A stretch of DNA of 64,000 nt from Bacillota bacterium (GTDB lineage Bacteria > Bacillota > Sulfobacillia > Thermaerobacterales > RSA17): contig PKRI01000006.1 in NCBI GenBank assembly GCA_017577485.1, positions 1 to 64,000 of the forward strand. Direction: 5' to 3'. This document shows, one piece after another, positions 52,858 through 61,573 of the stretch (positions are counted from its first letter, which is position 1; each line of letters opens with the position of its first letter). The notes below the pieces were generated by a model. That model made no database searches. It saw only the letters and a list, made by a program, of their open reading frames with translations, and was not told where the DNA came from. Both the position numbers and the translations under genes were made by a program.

Positions 52858-53895
52858 TCATTCCTCCTGCCGGGCGACGCCGTCGGCGGCGGGCACCGCG
52901 GCCGGGCCGCCGCCCACGTTGAGCGCCTGGCGGATCTTGCGCTCGATCTCCCGGGCCACTTCCGGGTGGCTGCGCAGGAACTCCCGGGTGGCCTCGCGGC
53001 CCTGACCCAGCCGTTCCTCGCCGTAGGAGTACCAGGCTCCCGCCTTCTGGATGATGTCCAGTTGGGTGCCCAGGTCGATCAGGTCGCCCTCGCGGGAGAT
53101 GCCGTGGTTGTAAAGCAGGTCGAACTCGGCCTGGCGGAAGGGCGGCGCGACCTTGTTCTTGACCACCTTGGCCCGGACGCGGATGCCGATGTTCTCCTGC
53201 CCCTGCTTCAGCGAGTCGATGCGGCGCACATCGATGCGGATGGAGGCGTAGAACTTCAGGGCCCGGCCGCCGGGCGTGGTCTCCGGCGAGCCGAACATGA
53301 CGCCGACCTTCTCGCGGATCTGGTTGATGAAGATCAGCACGCACTGGGACTTGGAGACGGCGCCCGTCAGCTTGCGCAGGGCCTGGGACATCAGCCGGGC
53401 CTGCAGGCCCACGTGGGCGTCCCCCATCTCACCCTCGATCTCCGCCCGGGGCACCAGGGCCGCCACCGAGTCGACGACGATGATGTCGACGGCGCCGCTC
53501 CGGACCAGGGCCTCGGCGATCTCCAGAGCCTGCTCGCCGGTGTCGGGCTGGGAGACCAGCAGGTCGTCGACGTTGACGCCCAGTTGAGCGGCGTAACCGG
53601 GGTCCAGGGCGTGCTCGGCGTCGATGAAGGCGGCGATGCCGCCGGCGCGCTGGGCTTCGGCCACGGCGTGCAGGGCCACGGTGGTCTTGCCGGAGCTCTC
53701 GGGGCCGTAGATCTCCACGATGCGCCCCCGGGGCAGGCCCCCCACGCCGAGAGCCACGTCCAGGGCCAGGGATCCGGTGGAAATGGTGCCGATGCCCTGG
53801 GGGCCGGCGCGCTCCCCCAGGCGCATGATGGAGCCGCGGCCGAACTGCCGCTCGATGTGACCGATGGCCATCTCCAGTGCCTTGCGCTTCTCCAT
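52858..53895 (-). CDS. recA: recombinase RecA
   Basis: 345-residue RecA: Walker A GPESSGKT (64-71), catalytic Glu in ...IDAEHAL, Walker [13 protein letters not shown], the L2 [13 protein letters not shown] loop and the NKVAPPF block. The C-terminal tail is acidic/alanine-rich as usual. ATG 53895 behind GGGAGG. Promoter TTGCGG-17-TAGAAT lies 35-60 bases upstream. Coupled with recX. RecA-ssDNA filaments trigger LexA self-cleavage. Confidence 0.97.
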   Translation of the reverse strand: MEKRKALEMAIGHIERQFGRGSIMRLGERAGPQGIGTISTGSLALDVALGVGGLPRGRIVEIYGPESSGKTTVALHAVAEAQRAGGIAAFIDAEHALDPGYAAQLGVNVDDLLVSQPDTGEQALEIAEALVRSGAVDIIVVDSVAALVPRAEIEGEMGDAHVGLQARLMSQALRKLTGAVSKSQCVLIFINQIREKVGVMFGSPETTPGGRALKFYASIRIDVRRIDSLKQGQENIGIRVRAKVVKNKVAPPFRQAEFDLLYNHGISREGDLIDLGTQLDIIQKAGAWYSYGEERLGQGREATREFLRSHPEVAREIERKIRQALNVGGGPAAVPAADGVARQEE

Positions 53896-53928
53896 GTACC
53901 GACGCCCTCCCCGGCTGTGGCATGCCAA

Positions 53929-53957
53929 ATTCTACCATCTCTGCGCCTGGACCGCAA
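53929..53957 (-). promoter_or_regulatory. recA promoter, no SOS box
   Basis: Minus strand: TTGCGG (53957-53952), 17 bases, TAGAAT (53934-53929). No CGAAC-N4-GTTC-like sequence is present between thpR and recA. Confidence 0.6.
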
Positions 53958-53978
53958 CGGTCCCCCGTCCGACCGGGC

Positions 53979-54584
53979 TTACGCCGTCGCCTCGCCGGGC
54001 GGCGCCAGGTAGATGGTGTGCAGGATGCTGTACTGGGCGCCGTTGGGCGTCAGCCGGCTGCGCATCAGGTGTACCCGGTCGGCGGTGAACCGTCCCCACG
54101 AACGCTCCCGCTCCGCCAGCACGTCGGGCGGCAGGTCGCGACCGCGGATCTCGACCCGGAAGCGGGCCAGGGTCAGGTGGGGGCGGAAGTCGCGGCGGTC
54201 GGCCGGGATGTCGAGCCCTACCGAGGCCGCCTCCACGATGCCGGCCAGCCGCTGCAGTTCCCTGGCTCCCTCTCCCACGCCGGCCCACAGCACCCGGGGC
54301 CTGTCCAGGCTGGGGAAGGCGCCGAGGCCCGCGATCTCCACCTCGATGGCTCCCAGGCCGGACAGGCTGGCGGACAGGGACTGGGCCAGCCGCTCCACCG
54401 CAGCCTGCTCCTGCTCACCGTAGAATTTGATGGTCAGGTGGTAATTCTGCGGGTCGACCCAGCGGGCATTGGGCAGGCGGCTGCGCACCGAACGCAGCCA
54501 CCGGGACAGGGCTTCGCGAACCTGCTCGCCCACGGGCACGGCGAGGAAGCAGCGTATGGTCGGATCTGACAAAGAACCCATCAC
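53979..54584 (-). CDS. thpR: RNA 2',3'-cyclic phosphodiesterase (2H family)
   Basis: 201-residue 2H phosphoesterase with two HxT motifs: HLT at 49-51 (NYHLTIKF) and HLT at 136-138 (RPHLTLAR). Opens 2',3'-cyclic phosphates at RNA ends (older name: 2'-5' RNA ligase). ATG start. It lies between the phosphoesterase gene and recA. Confidence 0.92.
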   Translation of the reverse strand: MMGSLSDPTIRCFLAVPVGEQVREALSRWLRSVRSRLPNARWVDPQNYHLTIKFYGEQEQAAVERLAQSLSASLSGLGAIEVEIAGLGAFPSLDRPRVLWAGVGEGARELQRLAGIVEAASVGLDIPADRRDFRPHLTLARFRVEIRGRDLPPDVLAERERSWGRFTADRVHLMRSRLTPNGAQYSILHTIYLAPPGEATA

Positions 54585-54626
54585 CTCAGCGCGGTCTACA
54601 CGAAACCTTTGTTCGGGTGCGTGCTT

Positions 54627-56159
54627 CTACGGGGGACCGGCGGTTCCTTCCACCGCGGCGCCGGCGGTGTCTTCCCGCCCGCCCGGAGCATCGTCCCCAG
54701 GGTCCCCAGGAGCCTCGTCCACGGCGCCGGCCGGCGGGGCCAGCATCACCCGCTCCACCGCGAATCCGGTCTGGAATCCGGAGGCGCGGATGGTGTCCAC
54801 CGCCGCCGGCACCCACCGATCCTCCTCACGGGCCAGGTGCAGCACCATCAGGGTGTAGGGCACCGACCCGGACTCCAGCCCGCGGATGCCCGCCGCCCCG
54901 GTGGTGCCCGGGTTGAGCCACACGCCGGCCGGCGTGGTCCGCACCCAGGCGTCGTGGGTGTGGCCGGAGATCACCACCGGCACGCGGTCCGTGACGGGGC
55001 GGGCCACTTCCGGATGGTGCGCCACGGCCACGTCCACCCTCCGGGCACCCGCCGCTTCCACCGCCGCCAGCAGGCGCCGCCCCGCCGCGTCCAGTTCCTC
55101 TTGGGGCGCCACCGTGGGCAGGAAGCGGGCCGAGGCCGGGTCAGGCACGGCGGCGATGGTCAGGCCGGCGGCCCGGTGCAGTCCCTCGTCCAGCACCTGG
55201 ATGCCCGACCCCACCGAAAGCTGCCGGATCAGGGCCGGAGACTCGTGGTTCCCCGGCACCAGCAGGTAGGGAACGCCGGCGTTGTCCACGCCTTCCACCA
55301 GGCGGCTCTCCAGCACGGTTCCCCAATCGGTCAGGTCCCCGGCGTCCAGGATCAGGTCAACCTGGAAGGCCCTGGCCGCCGCCGTCACCAGGTCCACGGC
55401 CGCCGGGTTGTTGTGGATGTCCGACACCACCAGGACCGCCAGCTCGCCGGGATGTGCCCCGAAGGCCTCCGGCGCCTCCAGCCGCTGGATCATGGCATCG
55501 ACGCCCTGGGCCACGGCGGCCAATCGCTGGCCCAGGCGCCCGGCGCCCTGCAGCGCCTGGTCGGCCAGGCCGATCATCCACGGCGCCGACTTCAGGGCGC
55601 CGCTGTACTCGGGCTCACGGAAGGACCCGGGGTCATACGTGGCCCAGGCCGAGCCCAGGCTGCCGGCCAGGACCAGGGCTGCCGCCAGGGGCGCGGCCGC
55701 CACCGCCGCCCGGGGCCAACGGCTGCCCGTGCCGTGGGCAGCCACCGCGGCCGCCGCAGCTGCGGCAGCCAGCGCACCGGCCGAACCCACCAGGATCACC
55801 CGCAGGATGAAGGTCCGCGCGGCCGTTTGGATCTGGTCCTGCAGGGCGGGCGCCAGCAGGCCGGCGCCGGCCTCGTCCTGGAGGGCGTTGAAGTCCACGG
55901 CGCGGATTTCCACCGCCAGTCCCAGGGGCGAGCGGTGGGTTCGGGCGGCCAGGGTGCCGAAGGGCGGGACTTCGATGACGGTCCATCCCGGCTGCAGCGT
56001 CAGGCGCGCCCGCACTTCGACGGGTCCCACGGGGTAAGGTCCCGGCGGCGCCAGGGCCAGGGCCGCCGTGGCGCCCAGGAGGCAGGTGAGCAGCCAGCCT
56101 GCCGCGGCACGGGCCCAGCCGCCCCGGGCGGCGGTCCGGCGCAGGGGCGGCGCGGGCAT
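54627..56159 (-). CDS. membrane-anchored metallophosphoesterase
   Basis: 510 residues: an N-terminal signal-anchor, a beta-rich extracytoplasmic stretch (about 40-130), an Ala-rich membrane region (about 135-185), then a calcineurin-type phosphoesterase domain with VVSDIHNN, LDAGDLTD, VPGNHESP, AHHPEVA and ISGHTHDAW. All metal ligands are present. The last 60 residues are a Pro/Gly/Glu-rich tail. Substrate unknown. ATG 56159 shares a base with the cinA stop (TGATG). Confidence 0.85.
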   Translation of the reverse strand: MPAPPLRRTAARGGWARAAAGWLLTCLLGATAALALAPPGPYPVGPVEVRARLTLQPGWTVIEVPPFGTLAARTHRSPLGLAVEIRAVDFNALQDEAGAGLLAPALQDQIQTAARTFILRVILVGSAGALAAAAAAAAVAAHGTGSRWPRAAVAAAPLAAALVLAGSLGSAWATYDPGSFREPEYSGALKSAPWMIGLADQALQGAGRLGQRLAAVAQGVDAMIQRLEAPEAFGAHPGELAVLVVSDIHNNPAAVDLVTAAARAFQVDLILDAGDLTDWGTVLESRLVEGVDNAGVPYLLVPGNHESPALIRQLSVGSGIQVLDEGLHRAAGLTIAAVPDPASARFLPTVAPQEELDAAGRRLLAAVEAAGARRVDVAVAHHPEVARPVTDRVPVVISGHTHDAWVRTTPAGVWLNPGTTGAAGIRGLESGSVPYTLMVLHLAREEDRWVPAAVDTIRASGFQTGFAVERVMLAPPAGAVDEAPGDPGDDAPGGREDTAGAAVEGTAGPP

Positions 56160-57400
56160 CACGATTGGAGCATCTCCAGCAGCAGGGCCAGGGCGTAGGT
56201 GACGGTGCGGTTCCGGATGTCGGCCCGGCTGCCGCGCAGGTTCAGGCGGCGGCAGCGCTGCCCGTGCTGCCAGGAAAGGCCCACGTAGACGGTGCCCACC
56301 GGCTTGGCGGGCGTCCCTCCCCCGGGGCCGGCGATACCGGTGATGCCGATGCCGATGTCGGCGCCCACCACCCTGCGCGCGCCCTCGGCCATGGCCAGCG
56401 CCACCGGCTCGCTGACGGCGCCGTGCCGCTCCAGCACCGGCCGGGGCACGCCCAGCACCCTGACCTTGGCCTCGTTGCTGTAGGTGACGGCGCTCAGGAG
56501 AAAGTACGCGGAACTGCCCGGGACATCGGTGATCCGGGCGCCCAGCAGCCCCCCGGTGCAGGATTCGGCGGCCGCCAGCGTGAGGCCGCGCTCCACCAGG
56601 ATCCGCCCGATGACGCCGGCCAGCGTGTCGTCGTCGCGGCCGAAGAGATGATGGCCGAGCCGCCGGCGGATCTCCTCCTCCAGGGGATCGAACCGGGCGG
56701 CGGCGGTTTCCGGGTCGGGGGCTTTGGTGGCCAGGCGCAGGTGGATCTCGCCGGAGCGGGCGTAGGGCGCGATGGTCGGGTCGGTCTGGCCGGCGATCAG
56801 GTCGGCCACGCGGTCCTCTACCTCGGCCTCGGGCAGGCCGCACACCTTCAGGATGCGGCGGTAGAGGACCGGTGCGCCGGGCGGCAGGCGGCGCCGCAGC
56901 CTGGGTTCCACCTGGCTCTCGAACATTTCCCGCAGTTCCGTGGGCGGGCCCGGCAGGGCGCAGATCACGCGGCCCTCGTGCTCGACCCAGATGCCCGGCG
57001 CGGTCCCGAAGGGGTTGGGCAGCGCCTCGGCGCCCTCAGGCAGCAGGGCCTGGCGCAGCTGCGTTTCGCTGACCCTGAGCCCGCGGGCCTTCAGTTGGGC
57101 CGCCAGCGCGCCCGCCACCTCCGGGTCCCGGCGCAGCGCCCGGCCGGTGACGGCGGCGATGACTTCACGGGTGACGTCGTCCATGGTGGGACCCAGCCCG
57201 CCGGTCATCAGGACCAGGTCGGACCGCTCCAGGGCCCGGGCGGTGACCTCGCAGGCCCGCTGGAGGTTGTCGCCCACCACGGTCTGGTGGTAGATGTCGA
57301 TGCCCAGGTGGGCCAGCCGCTGCCCCAGGTACTGGGCGTTGGTGTTGAGGGTTTCGCCCAGCAGCAGTTCGGTACCCACGCAGACCAATTCGGCTCTCAT
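56159..57400 (-). CDS. cinA: CinA family nicotinamide-nucleotide amidase / competence-damage protein
   Basis: 413 residues. N-terminal COG1058 domain (AELVCVGTELLLGETLNTNAQ, GGLGPTMDDVTRE) with nucleotide-pyrophosphatase activity in relatives, then the C-terminal amidase domain (AAESCTGGLLGARIT, GIAGPGGGTP) that deamidates NMN. ATG 57400 shares ATGA with the FtsH-like gene stop. cinA upstream of recA is a common arrangement in Gram-positive bacteria, here with two genes between. Confidence 0.94.
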   Translation of the reverse strand: MRAELVCVGTELLLGETLNTNAQYLGQRLAHLGIDIYHQTVVGDNLQRACEVTARALERSDLVLMTGGLGPTMDDVTREVIAAVTGRALRRDPEVAGALAAQLKARGLRVSETQLRQALLPEGAEALPNPFGTAPGIWVEHEGRVICALPGPPTELREMFESQVEPRLRRRLPPGAPVLYRRILKVCGLPEAEVEDRVADLIAGQTDPTIAPYARSGEIHLRLATKAPDPETAAARFDPLEEEIRRRLGHHLFGRDDDTLAGVIGRILVERGLTLAAAESCTGGLLGARITDVPGSSAYFLLSAVTYSNEAKVRVLGVPRPVLERHGAVSEPVALAMAEGARRVVGADIGIGITGIAGPGGGTPAKPVGTVYVGLSWQHGQRCRRLNLRGSRADIRNRTVTYALALLLEMLQS

Positions 57401-58995
57401 GAGGCTGGCCATTCGCCTCCCGGCCGCTGCCACCCTTCCGGGTCCGGGCGGGTGGCCGCGGCAGCCTGTCCGGCGGCGGTGTGGCCGGCGGGGGCCGGCG
57501 GCTGCGGTGCCGGCGGCTCCAGGTGGCCCAGTTCCCGGCGCGCTTCCTCCCCGGACAGCGTTTCCTGCTCAAACAGCCGCTGGGCCAGGCGGTCCAGCGC
57601 CGGCCGGTGCCGGGCCAGCGCCGCCTCCACGTCCTCCAGCAGGGCGGCGGTGATCTCGGCGCGGACCTGCTGCACGGCATCCACCGGCGCCCGTTCGGAA
57701 TCCACCGGACCCAGCCGCGACAGCCCCGCCGCGATGATGCGCTCGACGATCTCGGCCACCCGCCTGAGGTCGTCGCCGGCAGCGGTGCTGGCCTCGCCGA
57801 AGACCAGGCGCTCGGCGGCGTAACCGGCCAGGGCCACCCGGGCGTCGTTTTCCAGCTGCCGGCGGGTCTGCAGCCACACGTCGTCCTGAGGCCGCTGCCG
57901 CACGTAGCCCAGGGCGGCACCCCGGGACACGATGGTCACCGACGCCACGGAGCCGGGCTGCAGCATCTCGCTGATCAGGGCGTGGCCCGCCTCATGGTAC
58001 GCCACGCGGCGCCGCTCGTCGTCCGACGGCCGGCGGTCGGCCCGCTCACCCAGCAGCACCTTTTCCACGGCTTCCGCCAGGTGGCAGGCCTCGATCCGGG
58101 AACGTCCCTGGCGCCAGGCCAGGATGGCGGCCTCGTTGACCACCGCCTCCAGGTGGGCGCCCGAGAAACCGTAGGTGTCGCGGGCCAGCGCGTCGATGTC
58201 CACGTCGGGCGCCAGGGGACGGCCCCGCAGGTGCAGTTCCAGGATCTCACGCCGGCCGCGGCGATCGGGCAGGTCCACCCGCACCACGCGGTCGAAGCGG
58301 CCGGGCCGGAGCAGCGCCTCATCCAGCAGGTCCACGCGGTTGGTGGCGCCGATGACCACCACCTGCTCGGGGTGGCGGTCGATGCCGTCCATCTCCACCA
58401 GCAGCTGGTTCAGGGTCTGGTCGTACTCCAGGTGGCTGACCTGGCGGCCCCGGCGGCCGCCGATGACCTCCAGTTCGTCGATGAACAGCACCGCCGAGCG
58501 TGACGGCGTCTCCCGGGCCGCCTGGCGTGCCCGCTGGAACAGGGTCCGGACGCGCTGGGCGCCCACGCCGGCGTAGACCTCGATGAACTCGCCTCCGCTG
58601 GCGCTGAGGAAGGCGCTGCCGGTATAGGTGGCCGCCGCCCGGGCCAGCAGCGTCTTGCCGGTGCCCGGCGGGCCGGTCAGAAGAATGCCCCGGAGCGGCC
58701 GGATGCCCAGGCGGGCCGCCGCCTGGCGCTGGATCACGAAGTCCAGCGCTTCCCGCAGTTCCCGCTTGGCGGTATCCTGGCCGCCGATGTCGTCGAAGGT
58801 GATGCTGGTGCTGGGCCGCCGCCCCGGCGCGGCGGCGCCAAGACCCGGCGGCGTGCCCCGGGCGTGGCCGGCGGCCGCCACGGCCGCACCCAGGGCGGCC
58901 AGCAGCAGCAGCGGCGCGACGCGGTCCACACCGCCGGTGAAGATCAGATACGCTGCGAGACCCACGCCGGCCCCGGCCAGCAGGTCAGTCCGCAC
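57397..58995 (-). CDS. FtsH-like AAA+ zinc metalloprotease, short form
   Basis: 532 residues. N-terminal membrane hairpin (about 4-45) without the extracytoplasmic domain of true FtsH, AAA+ module with Walker A GPPGTGKT (108-115), Walker B VLFIDELE, SRH RPGRFDRVVRVDLPDRRGR and the M41 protease with HEAGH (334-338). The aromatic pore motif reads YAG instead of FVG. It is shorter than housekeeping FtsH and is probably a paralogue. GTG 58995 overlaps the upstream small gene by 11 bases; longer N-terminal frames are shadows. Confidence 0.9.
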   Translation of the reverse strand: MRTDLLAGAGVGLAAYLIFTGGVDRVAPLLLLAALGAAVAAAGHARGTPPGLGAAAPGRRPSTSITFDDIGGQDTAKRELREALDFVIQRQAAARLGIRPLRGILLTGPPGTGKTLLARAAATYTGSAFLSASGGEFIEVYAGVGAQRVRTLFQRARQAARETPSRSAVLFIDELEVIGGRRGRQVSHLEYDQTLNQLLVEMDGIDRHPEQVVVIGATNRVDLLDEALLRPGRFDRVVRVDLPDRRGRREILELHLRGRPLAPDVDIDALARDTYGFSGAHLEAVVNEAAILAWRQGRSRIEACHLAEAVEKVLLGERADRRPSDDERRRVAYHEAGHALISEMLQPGSVASVTIVSRGAALGYVRQRPQDDVWLQTRRQLENDARVALAGYAAERLVFGEASTAAGDDLRRVAEIVERIIAAGLSRLGPVDSERAPVDAVQQVRAEITAALLEDVEAALARHRPALDRLAQRLFEQETLSGEEARRELGHLEPPAPQPPAPAGHTAAGQAAAATRPDPEGWQRPGGEWPAS

Positions 58996-59524
58996 CCCCG
59001 TCACCCCCGCCGGCGCGGCGCTCGACGGCGTACAGGTAGGCGTCGCCGCGGTAAAGCTGGATGTAAATGCGGTCGGCGTCGACGGTGAACGCGCTGGCCG
59101 GGTCCAGGCCCAGCGCCGCCGCCTCGGCGGCGAAGGCCGCGGCCATTTCGATGTGCCGGCCCGTTTCCGCAGCCTCCAGCGCGTACGGGCGCAGGCGGTA
59201 ATAGGCGTCCACCAGCGCCTGGTCGCGCCGGTCGACGACAGCGATGTCCACGCCCTCAGGGCCCAGGGCCTGCCGGGCGGTGCGTTCCACTTCCAGGAAG
59301 GCCTCGCGCAGGTGCGGCACATCGGCCAGCGTCACGGTGACGCGGCGGCCGCCGGCGCCGGATTGGACCTGGGCCGCCGTCACGAAGGGAAGCGCCTCCA
59401 GCGCCGTTTGGGCCGGGGCCGCCACGGCCCGGGCCGCATAGAGCCGCGTCCCGACCAACAGCACCGCGAACACCAGCGCAGCCGCCGCGGCGATGCGCAG
59501 CAGGCGGCGCAGCCATCCGGCCAC
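58985..59524 (-). CDS. small membrane-anchored protein of unknown function
   Basis: 179 residues: one N-terminal membrane helix (about 8-26) and a mixed alpha/beta extracytoplasmic part with two possible alpha-beta repeats (FVTAAQVQSGAGGRRVTVTLADV; VDIAVVDRRDQALVDAYYRL). I do not recognise it. Promoter 55 bases upstream. Translationally coupled to the FtsH-like protease, which itself lacks the usual extracytoplasmic domain, so it may act as its substrate adaptor or replace that domain (inference). Confidence 0.7.
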   Translation of the reverse strand: MAGWLRRLLRIAAAAALVFAVLLVGTRLYAARAVAAPAQTALEALPFVTAAQVQSGAGGRRVTVTLADVPHLREAFLEVERTARQALGPEGVDIAVVDRRDQALVDAYYRLRPYALEAAETGRHIEMAAAFAAEAAALGLDPASAFTVDADRIYIQLYRGDAYLYAVERRAGGGDGGAD

Positions 59525-59578
59525 GACGACACCCCGCTTCCCGTCGCCAGGTCAGAATAGAATGCCGAGGGTGTTTAC

Positions 59579-59606
59579 ATAATACCGAAACGGGCAGCGG
59601 CGGCAA
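59579..59606 (-). promoter_or_regulatory. putative promoter of the FtsH-like/cinA operon
   Basis: Minus strand: TTGCCG (59606-59601), 16 bases, TATTAT (59584-59579). Confidence 0.5.
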
Positions 59607-59701
59607 AGCGGAGCCTGTTCCCATCCCGTGGCTGCTGCGGCCGGGCGCGGCCGGCGCGCCGGGCCGGGATCGGTGCTGCTCGAGGCGATTCTTTCGGCTG
59701 C

Positions 59702-61420
59702 TCAGGGCACCGCGTCGACGCCGGCGGTCGCGCCGCCCGTTTCCGGCCGGCCTGCGTGGGCACCGGAGAAGGGGCCGGCCCGGCCGTCGTCGTCGATCAG
59801 CGCCAGCCGATGGGGTTCGCCGGGCGTGGCCCGCAGCAGCCAGCGGATCAACTGCGGGCCGAATTCCACCAGGGCCGGCAGCACGCTGAAGACCCGTTCC
59901 TGCAGTTGCCCCCTGGGCCGCAGCGCGTTGCGGACGTACGTGAAGTCCTGGACCACCCGGCGATGGGTACGCCGGTGGTGCTGGTAGGCCTTGCGCTGGA
60001 GGTAGCGGACCTGGGCCATCACCCGCTCCTCGTTGTGGCGGGCGACCCGGTCCAGATGGGGACTCACGGGTTCCAGGGCCGCGCGGGCGGCCGCGTACGC
60101 ATCCCGGATCCGCTGCTCCAACTGCTGGATGCAGGCGTCGATGCCCACCTGGTCCCGGCGGGCCAGTTCCTCCCGCAGGGGCACGTCGGGATCGCCGGTC
60201 AGGAAGGCGCCGGCGCCCACGCGGTAAGCGCGCAGGCGCTCGCCCACCTCGGGCGCCACCAGGGTCAGCGACAGCCGCGGCGCGATCACCGGCATCTGCA
60301 GCCCGAACAGCGGGTACACGTGCCGCAGCTGGGCCAGGTAGGCGGTTTCGGCCGGGCCGGCCACATAGGCCAGGGTCGGCAGCAGCAGTTCCTGGACCAT
60401 GGGCCGCAGCACCACGTTGGGGCTGAAGCGCCACGGCTCCGACCGCATCAGGGCGGTGGCTTCGGCGGCCGAAAGCCGCACCTGACCGGCGCGGTCCACC
60501 AGGTACTGGTCCTGCCAGTGCAGTGCCGCCCGCCTGCCGTCCCGGTAGAAGAAAAGGTGGGCGTGGTCGGGCTCCACCGCCAGCTGCACCGGATAGCCGC
60601 GGCGCTGCAGGTGCTGGGCGGCGGCGGCGATCTCGCGCTGGATGCCGTCGCGCCGCACCAGGGCCTGGGGGTAGAAATCCCGCAGCAGGAGCCGCAGGGG
60701 CTTCAGCATCGGGTCCAGGACCACCAGGCCTTCTGCCGACAGCCAGCCGGCCATCAGCCGGGCGAACCAGTCTCCCCAGTCGCGGGCCCGCTCCAGTTCC
60801 CGGACGGCCTGCTCCAGGAACTCGGCGTGCCGGGCCCGGGGACCCAGGGCCGAGGCCATCTCCTGCAGCAGTCCCTGCACGCGGCGCGGCACCGGCAGGG
60901 CTCCCACCGAACCGCCGCCGGCCCGCGGCGGCAGGCTCAACTCCCGGACGCGGCCGGCATGGTCCAGCAGAAAAGCCCGGCGGACCTCGTCGAAGTCGTG
61001 GTCCTCGCTGGCCATCCAGAACACGGGGACCACGCGGCGCTCCAGGTGACGGCTCATTTCGGCCGCCAGGCGCACCGCCGTCACCGCCTTGTACAGCGTG
61101 TGCAGCGGCCCTCCCAGCAGGCCGGCCTGCTGGCCGGTGACCACGGCCAGGGTGCCCGGCTCCGCCAGGGCGGCGGCGTTGTCCAGGGCCGCCTCGTGGG
61201 CGCCGTAGGCGCGGTTGGCTTCCACCAGGGCCGCGGCCACCTCGGCGCGGCGGCCCGCGAAGTGCCGGTCCAACCACTGGGCCCGGCGCTGGTACGACTC
61301 GGGGTCATGGGGGTTGTACTCGAAAAATGAAGCCACGTCGTCGAACCGGCGGTACAGGTCCCGCAGCAGCGGCGGCAGCAGCGTTTCGGCGCCGTCCAGA
61401 GGTTGCAGGGTGCTCCGCAA
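59702..61420 (-). CDS. bshC: bacillithiol biosynthesis cysteine-adding enzyme BshC
   Basis: About 570 residues, single-domain BshC: PLDGAETLLPPLL, DVASFFEYNPHDPESY, VVTGQQAGLLGGPLHTLYK, FWMASEDHDFDEV (cysteine/nucleotide-like core), RFSPNVVLRPMVQELLLPTLAYVAGPAE, then a long coiled coil (about 430-520). Adds cysteine to glucosaminyl-malate. The start TTG 61420 follows AAGGAG at 9 bases; GTG 61447 would be longer. No bshA or bshB is in the window. Confidence 0.92.
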   Translation of the reverse strand: MRSTLQPLDGAETLLPPLLRDLYRRFDDVASFFEYNPHDPESYQRRAQWLDRHFAGRRAEVAAALVEANRAYGAHEAALDNAAALAEPGTLAVVTGQQAGLLGGPLHTLYKAVTAVRLAAEMSRHLERRVVPVFWMASEDHDFDEVRRAFLLDHAGRVRELSLPPRAGGGSVGALPVPRRVQGLLQEMASALGPRARHAEFLEQAVRELERARDWGDWFARLMAGWLSAEGLVVLDPMLKPLRLLLRDFYPQALVRRDGIQREIAAAAQHLQRRGYPVQLAVEPDHAHLFFYRDGRRAALHWQDQYLVDRAGQVRLSAAEATALMRSEPWRFSPNVVLRPMVQELLLPTLAYVAGPAETAYLAQLRHVYPLFGLQMPVIAPRLSLTLVAPEVGERLRAYRVGAGAFLTGDPDVPLREELARRDQVGIDACIQQLEQRIRDAYAAARAALEPVSPHLDRVARHNEERVMAQVRYLQRKAYQHHRRTHRRVVQDFTYVRNALRPRGQLQERVFSVLPALVEFGPQLIRWLLRATPGEPHRLALIDDDGRAGPFSGAHAGRPETGGATAGVDAVP

Positions 61421-61548
61421 GGGACACCGCTCCTTCCAGGCAGACACCTACGTCTACGACGGTCCCGCCGGCTTCTCCTTGACGGCCCCCCTTTCCCTGC
61501 CGGGCCCGCGGCAGGGGGTACCGCGGCGCCGTCGAACGCCGCAAGAGG

Positions 61549-61562
61549 CGAACATGTGCTTG
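61549..61562 (+). promoter_or_regulatory. SOS-like box just before mrfA
   Basis: CGAACATGTGCTTG differs by one base from the yneA box CGAACATGTGTTTG and by two from the consensus. It lies 11 bases before the mrfA start codon. No clear promoter elements were found around it. Confidence 0.4.
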
Positions 61563-61573
61563 GGGGCGGGAGC

